Assembly: GCF_010747415.1 (NCBI RefSeq)
Contig: NZ_JAAGNZ010000001.1
Span: 1,426,001 to 1,490,000 of the forward strand
Direction: 5' to 3'
Length of the DNA stretch: 64,000 nucleotides
DNA from: Spirosoma agri
GTDB taxonomy: Bacteria; Bacteroidota; Bacteroidia; Cytophagales; Spirosomataceae
Shown here: in pieces, positions 62,230 through 64,000 of the stretch
How positions within the stretch are numbered: position 1 is the first letter of the stretch
Layout of the letters: each line of letters begins with the position of its first letter
The notes under the pieces: generated by a model
Told to the model about the DNA's origin: nothing
The model's database searches: none
The model's input: the letters and a program-made list of their open reading frames with translations, nothing else
Translations under genes and position numbers: made by a program

Positions 62230-62658
62230 CTAGGCGTTGACTGCTTCTTCCCATTGGATCGTTACTGCCTGCTCAATATCAGGGTGCAGACTAATCGCTA
62301 CCGGGCAGGTATGTGCTATTTTTTCCAGTTTGGCGCGGGTGTCATCATCGGGAAGGACTTCAGCCCGGATTGTTAACGCAACCTCAATGCGGGCAATCCG
62401 TCGGGGCGGTTGGGTCGTCATTATCTTTGTTACGTCCAGCTCGCTGCCTTTCAGTTCGATGCCGTCGCGCCGGGCAAAAATTGCCATTGTTGTGATGATA
62501 CAGGTGCCCAGCGCATTGGCGACCAGATCGGTTGGTGAAAACGCTTCGCCCCGGCCCTGATTGTCGGTCGGTGCATCGGTATTGATATGCGTACCCGATT
62601 GCAGATGGGTGCAGTCAGTTCGTAATTCGCCCAGATAATCAATGTGAATCGTAGCCAT
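62230..62658 (-). CDS. OsmC family peroxidase-like protein
   Basis: 142 residues. Seen: the first redox cysteine in VANALGTCIITTMAIFARRDGIEL and the second in KIAHTCPVAISLHPDIEQAV, both needed for thiol peroxidase activity in OsmC/Ohr proteins. DNQGRGEAFSPTDLVA precedes the first cysteine. The length agrees with the OsmC/YhfA type rather than Ohr. It probably reduces organic hydroperoxides, or acts on other electrophiles. It is a single-gene unit, convergent to the GlxA regulator with a shared terminator. Confidence 0.88.
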   Translation of the reverse strand: MATIHIDYLGELRTDCTHLQSGTHINTDAPTDNQGRGEAFSPTDLVANALGTCIITTMAIFARRDGIELKGSELDVTKIMTTQPPRRIARIEVALTIRAEVLPDDDTRAKLEKIAHTCPVAISLHPDIEQAVTIQWEEAVNA

Positions 62659-62834
62659 AAATTAATGTCTGTTGTGTGCCGGTAGGCCGATAAAATGAGA
62701 GTATGGTAAGTAAGCAGCTAATTTACAGCCTAATCGGCCTAAACATAAAAAATCTCAGTTGGTTAGACTAATGTGCCTGATGGTTTAGCAGGAATTGGTG
62801 GAAATTTTGTAGTTTTAGTCAAGAATTAGACGAA

Positions 62835-63620
62835 ATGCGAACAATATACAAATTGAAAGCAATCGCTCTAACGAGCTGGTTGTTAGTGAGTGGCAACGCC
62901 TGGGCGCAAAACGCTGATTCGGACGATGAAACGTATCGAACCATCACGACTTATGGCATTACATCAAATACCAATTCAGGAGTGCTGGGTGGTTTGTCAT
63001 TCCGGCAGGCAAAGCTTCTCTCGGGCGATTTTTTCGGAATGCCTCAGTATCGCTATCTGAGTGTCGAACTTGTCAACGTGAAGCATCCCAAAGAGCTTCA
63101 GACGACCAGCAATTTTGCCAGTTCCCGCTATATCTACGGGAAAGAAAATTACCTGTTCGCACTTCGGGGGCAGTATGGCCGCGAAATTAAATTGTTTGAT
63201 CGCAATACCGATGAGGGTATTGCGGTGAGCGGAATTTTTGCTGCCGGCCCTACGCTCGGTATCATCAAGCCCTATTACGTAAAAATTCAGGAAGGCAATC
63301 AGACACGTTCCGTAGCCTATAGCTCACTGAATCAGGGGTCGGGTAGTCCGCAGGGTGCGCCCATTGGCTCCGGCGGTTTTTTCCAGGGGCTTGGTGAATC
63401 GCAACTAACGGTGGGTTTGAACGTGAAAGCGGCTTTAAGCTTCGAGCTGAGCACCTTTCGCAATAATACCACAGGAATAGAAGTTGGCTTTTTGGCCGAG
63501 GCTTTCCCAAATAAAATCATCATCATTCCTAATCCCGGTCCCAATGGAGTCAGGGAGGACGGGAACCGTAGTTTCTTCACATCGGCTTACGTGACGTTGT
63601 TTTTCGGTAATAAGAAATAA
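62835..63620 (+). CDS. Putative exported outer-membrane protein
   Basis: 261 residues. The N-terminus (MRTIYKLKAIALTSWLL, ending near NAWAQ) is a signal peptide. The remainder has alternating polar and aromatic residues (YRYLSVELVNVKHPKEL, RYIYGKENYLFALRGQYGREI, LTVGLNVKAALSFEL) and ends in FTSAYVTLFFGNKK, a pattern typical of outer-membrane beta-barrels closing with an aromatic-rich strand. No known family is recognised. It is followed by a terminator and then by lipA, with which it is not co-transcribed. Function unknown. Confidence 0.6.
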   Translation: MRTIYKLKAIALTSWLLVSGNAWAQNADSDDETYRTITTYGITSNTNSGVLGGLSFRQAKLLSGDFFGMPQYRYLSVELVNVKHPKELQTTSNFASSRYIYGKENYLFALRGQYGREIKLFDRNTDEGIAVSGIFAAGPTLGIIKPYYVKIQEGNQTRSVAYSSLNQGSGSPQGAPIGSGGFFQGLGESQLTVGLNVKAALSFELSTFRNNTTGIEVGFLAEAFPNKIIIIPNPGPNGVREDGNRSFFTSAYVTLFFGNKK

Positions 63621-63626
63621 AAAGAC

Positions 63627-63703
63627 AAAAAAGGGAGAAACTGGAAGTGAGAAAAATGATGGATTGATCCATTGATTTCCTGCTTCCGGTTTCTCCCTTT
63701 TTT
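63627..63703 (+). terminator. Terminator of the putative outer-membrane protein gene
   Basis: About 21-nt arms (63627-63647, 63683-63703), one G-T pair, 35-nt loop, T-run at the 3' side. It lies directly after the stop at 63620. Confidence 0.7.
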
Positions 63704-63754
63704 ACTGAACTTTACGCGCAAAAAACGAATTCTGTTGAAAAGGATTGAGGAGCC

Positions 63755-64000
63755 ATGATTGAACTACCCGTAATACCCTCCGAACAACAACGGAAAAAAC
63801 GTCCCGACTGGCTGCGCGTGAAATTACCAATTGGTCCAGAATACGCCAAAGTCCGTAAACTAGTCGATGAACATAAACTTCATACAATTTGCGAAAGTGG
63901 TAACTGTCCTAACATGGGCGAGTGCTGGGGCGCAGGTACGGCTACGTTTATGATTCTGGGGAACGTTTGTACCCGAAGCTGCACGTTTTGCGCCGTGGCA
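63755..64000 (+). CDS. lipA: Lipoyl synthase, 5' part (cut by window end)
   Basis: Radical-SAM enzyme inserting two sulfurs into protein-bound octanoate. The first 82 residues are visible from ATG 63755, preceded by a purine-rich AGGAG site. Seen: [15 protein letters not shown], and cysteines of the auxiliary cluster at C46, C51 and C57 ([12 protein letters not shown]), followed by the radical-SAM motif CxxxCxxC at C72, C76, C79 (CTRSCTFC). The remaining two-thirds, with the SAM-binding and substrate parts, lie outside the window. lipB is not visible here. Confidence 0.96.
   Translation, partial: MIELPVIPSEQQRKKRPDWLRVKLPIGPEYAKVRKLVDEHKLHTICESGNCPNMGECWGAGTATFMILGNVCTRSCTFCAVA

Noticed and set aside
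1..64000. CRISPR array, IS element, prophage or integrase
   Set aside because: No regularly spaced direct repeats, terminal inverted repeats with transposase, or phage genes were seen.

Overview
The window looks like a chromosomal segment of a Bacteroidetes bacterium, most likely a Cytophagales member close to Spirosoma. Supporting evidence is inferred from the sequence: -7 elements of the TAnnTTTG type with TTG about 19 nt upstream, a serine-peptidase-like protein with a C-terminal type IX sorting-like domain, a Bacteroidetes-type ParE, WbqC and DUF6371 family proteins, and moderate GC. No database search was run, so the genus is a suggestion. I see no insertion sequence, integrase, prophage or CRISPR array.

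Bases 1-33100 are a large surface-polysaccharide locus, mostly on the minus strand and read from right to left. Transcription appears to begin at the export genes: SLBB outer-membrane exporter (Wza type), chain-length/co-polymerase protein (Wzz type), ABC permease (Wzm) and ABC ATPase (Wzt) with a C-terminal extension. These are followed by a DegT-family aminotransferase, a GT39-like membrane protein, WbqC, a NeuD-type acetyltransferase, and a long run of glycosyltransferases (GT2, GT4, GT9, two GT8-like paralogues, a DUF5672 protein). An OafA-type acyltransferase, an O-antigen ligase/polymerase, a WcaF-like acetyltransferase and a WecA/TagO-type initiating phosphoglycosyltransferase complete it. 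Plus-strand genes for a GT2, a sugar formyltransferase-like protein and a polysaccharide deacetylase sit inside or beside the block. Two less obvious genes lie at the left end: an arginyl-tRNA-protein transferase-like protein and a DUF6371 protein of a type common on Bacteroidetes mobile elements.

Bases 33280-40000 carry housekeeping genes: parE, pheA, a molybdopterin oxidoreductase, a gmhA-like SIS isomerase and purL. Then come tRNA-Ser(TGA), a large secreted subtilisin-like protein with a 269-bp internal duplication, tRNA-Ala(GGC), a GIY-YIG protein, an NlpC/P60 lipoprotein, Tex, a cold-shock protein, a Gfo/Idh/MocA oxidoreductase, N-carbamoylputrescine amidase, an unidentified 538-residue exported protein and a ROK kinase.

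Bases 53400-55720 hold a compact three-gene group: a double-OmpA-domain protein followed by two related membrane-anchored helix-hairpin-helix proteins. The right end carries an endonuclease III-like glycosylase, a sirtuin, a GH20 hexosaminidase, a group of small stress-type enzymes around a GlxA/AraC-type regulator (RibD-like reductase, VOC protein, OsmC), a putative outer-membrane protein, and the beginning of lipA cut by the window edge.

Most gene ends are marked by strong inverted repeats acting as terminators, several shared by convergent genes. Coordinates of hairpins and RNA genes were read by eye; functions come from motif recognition only.
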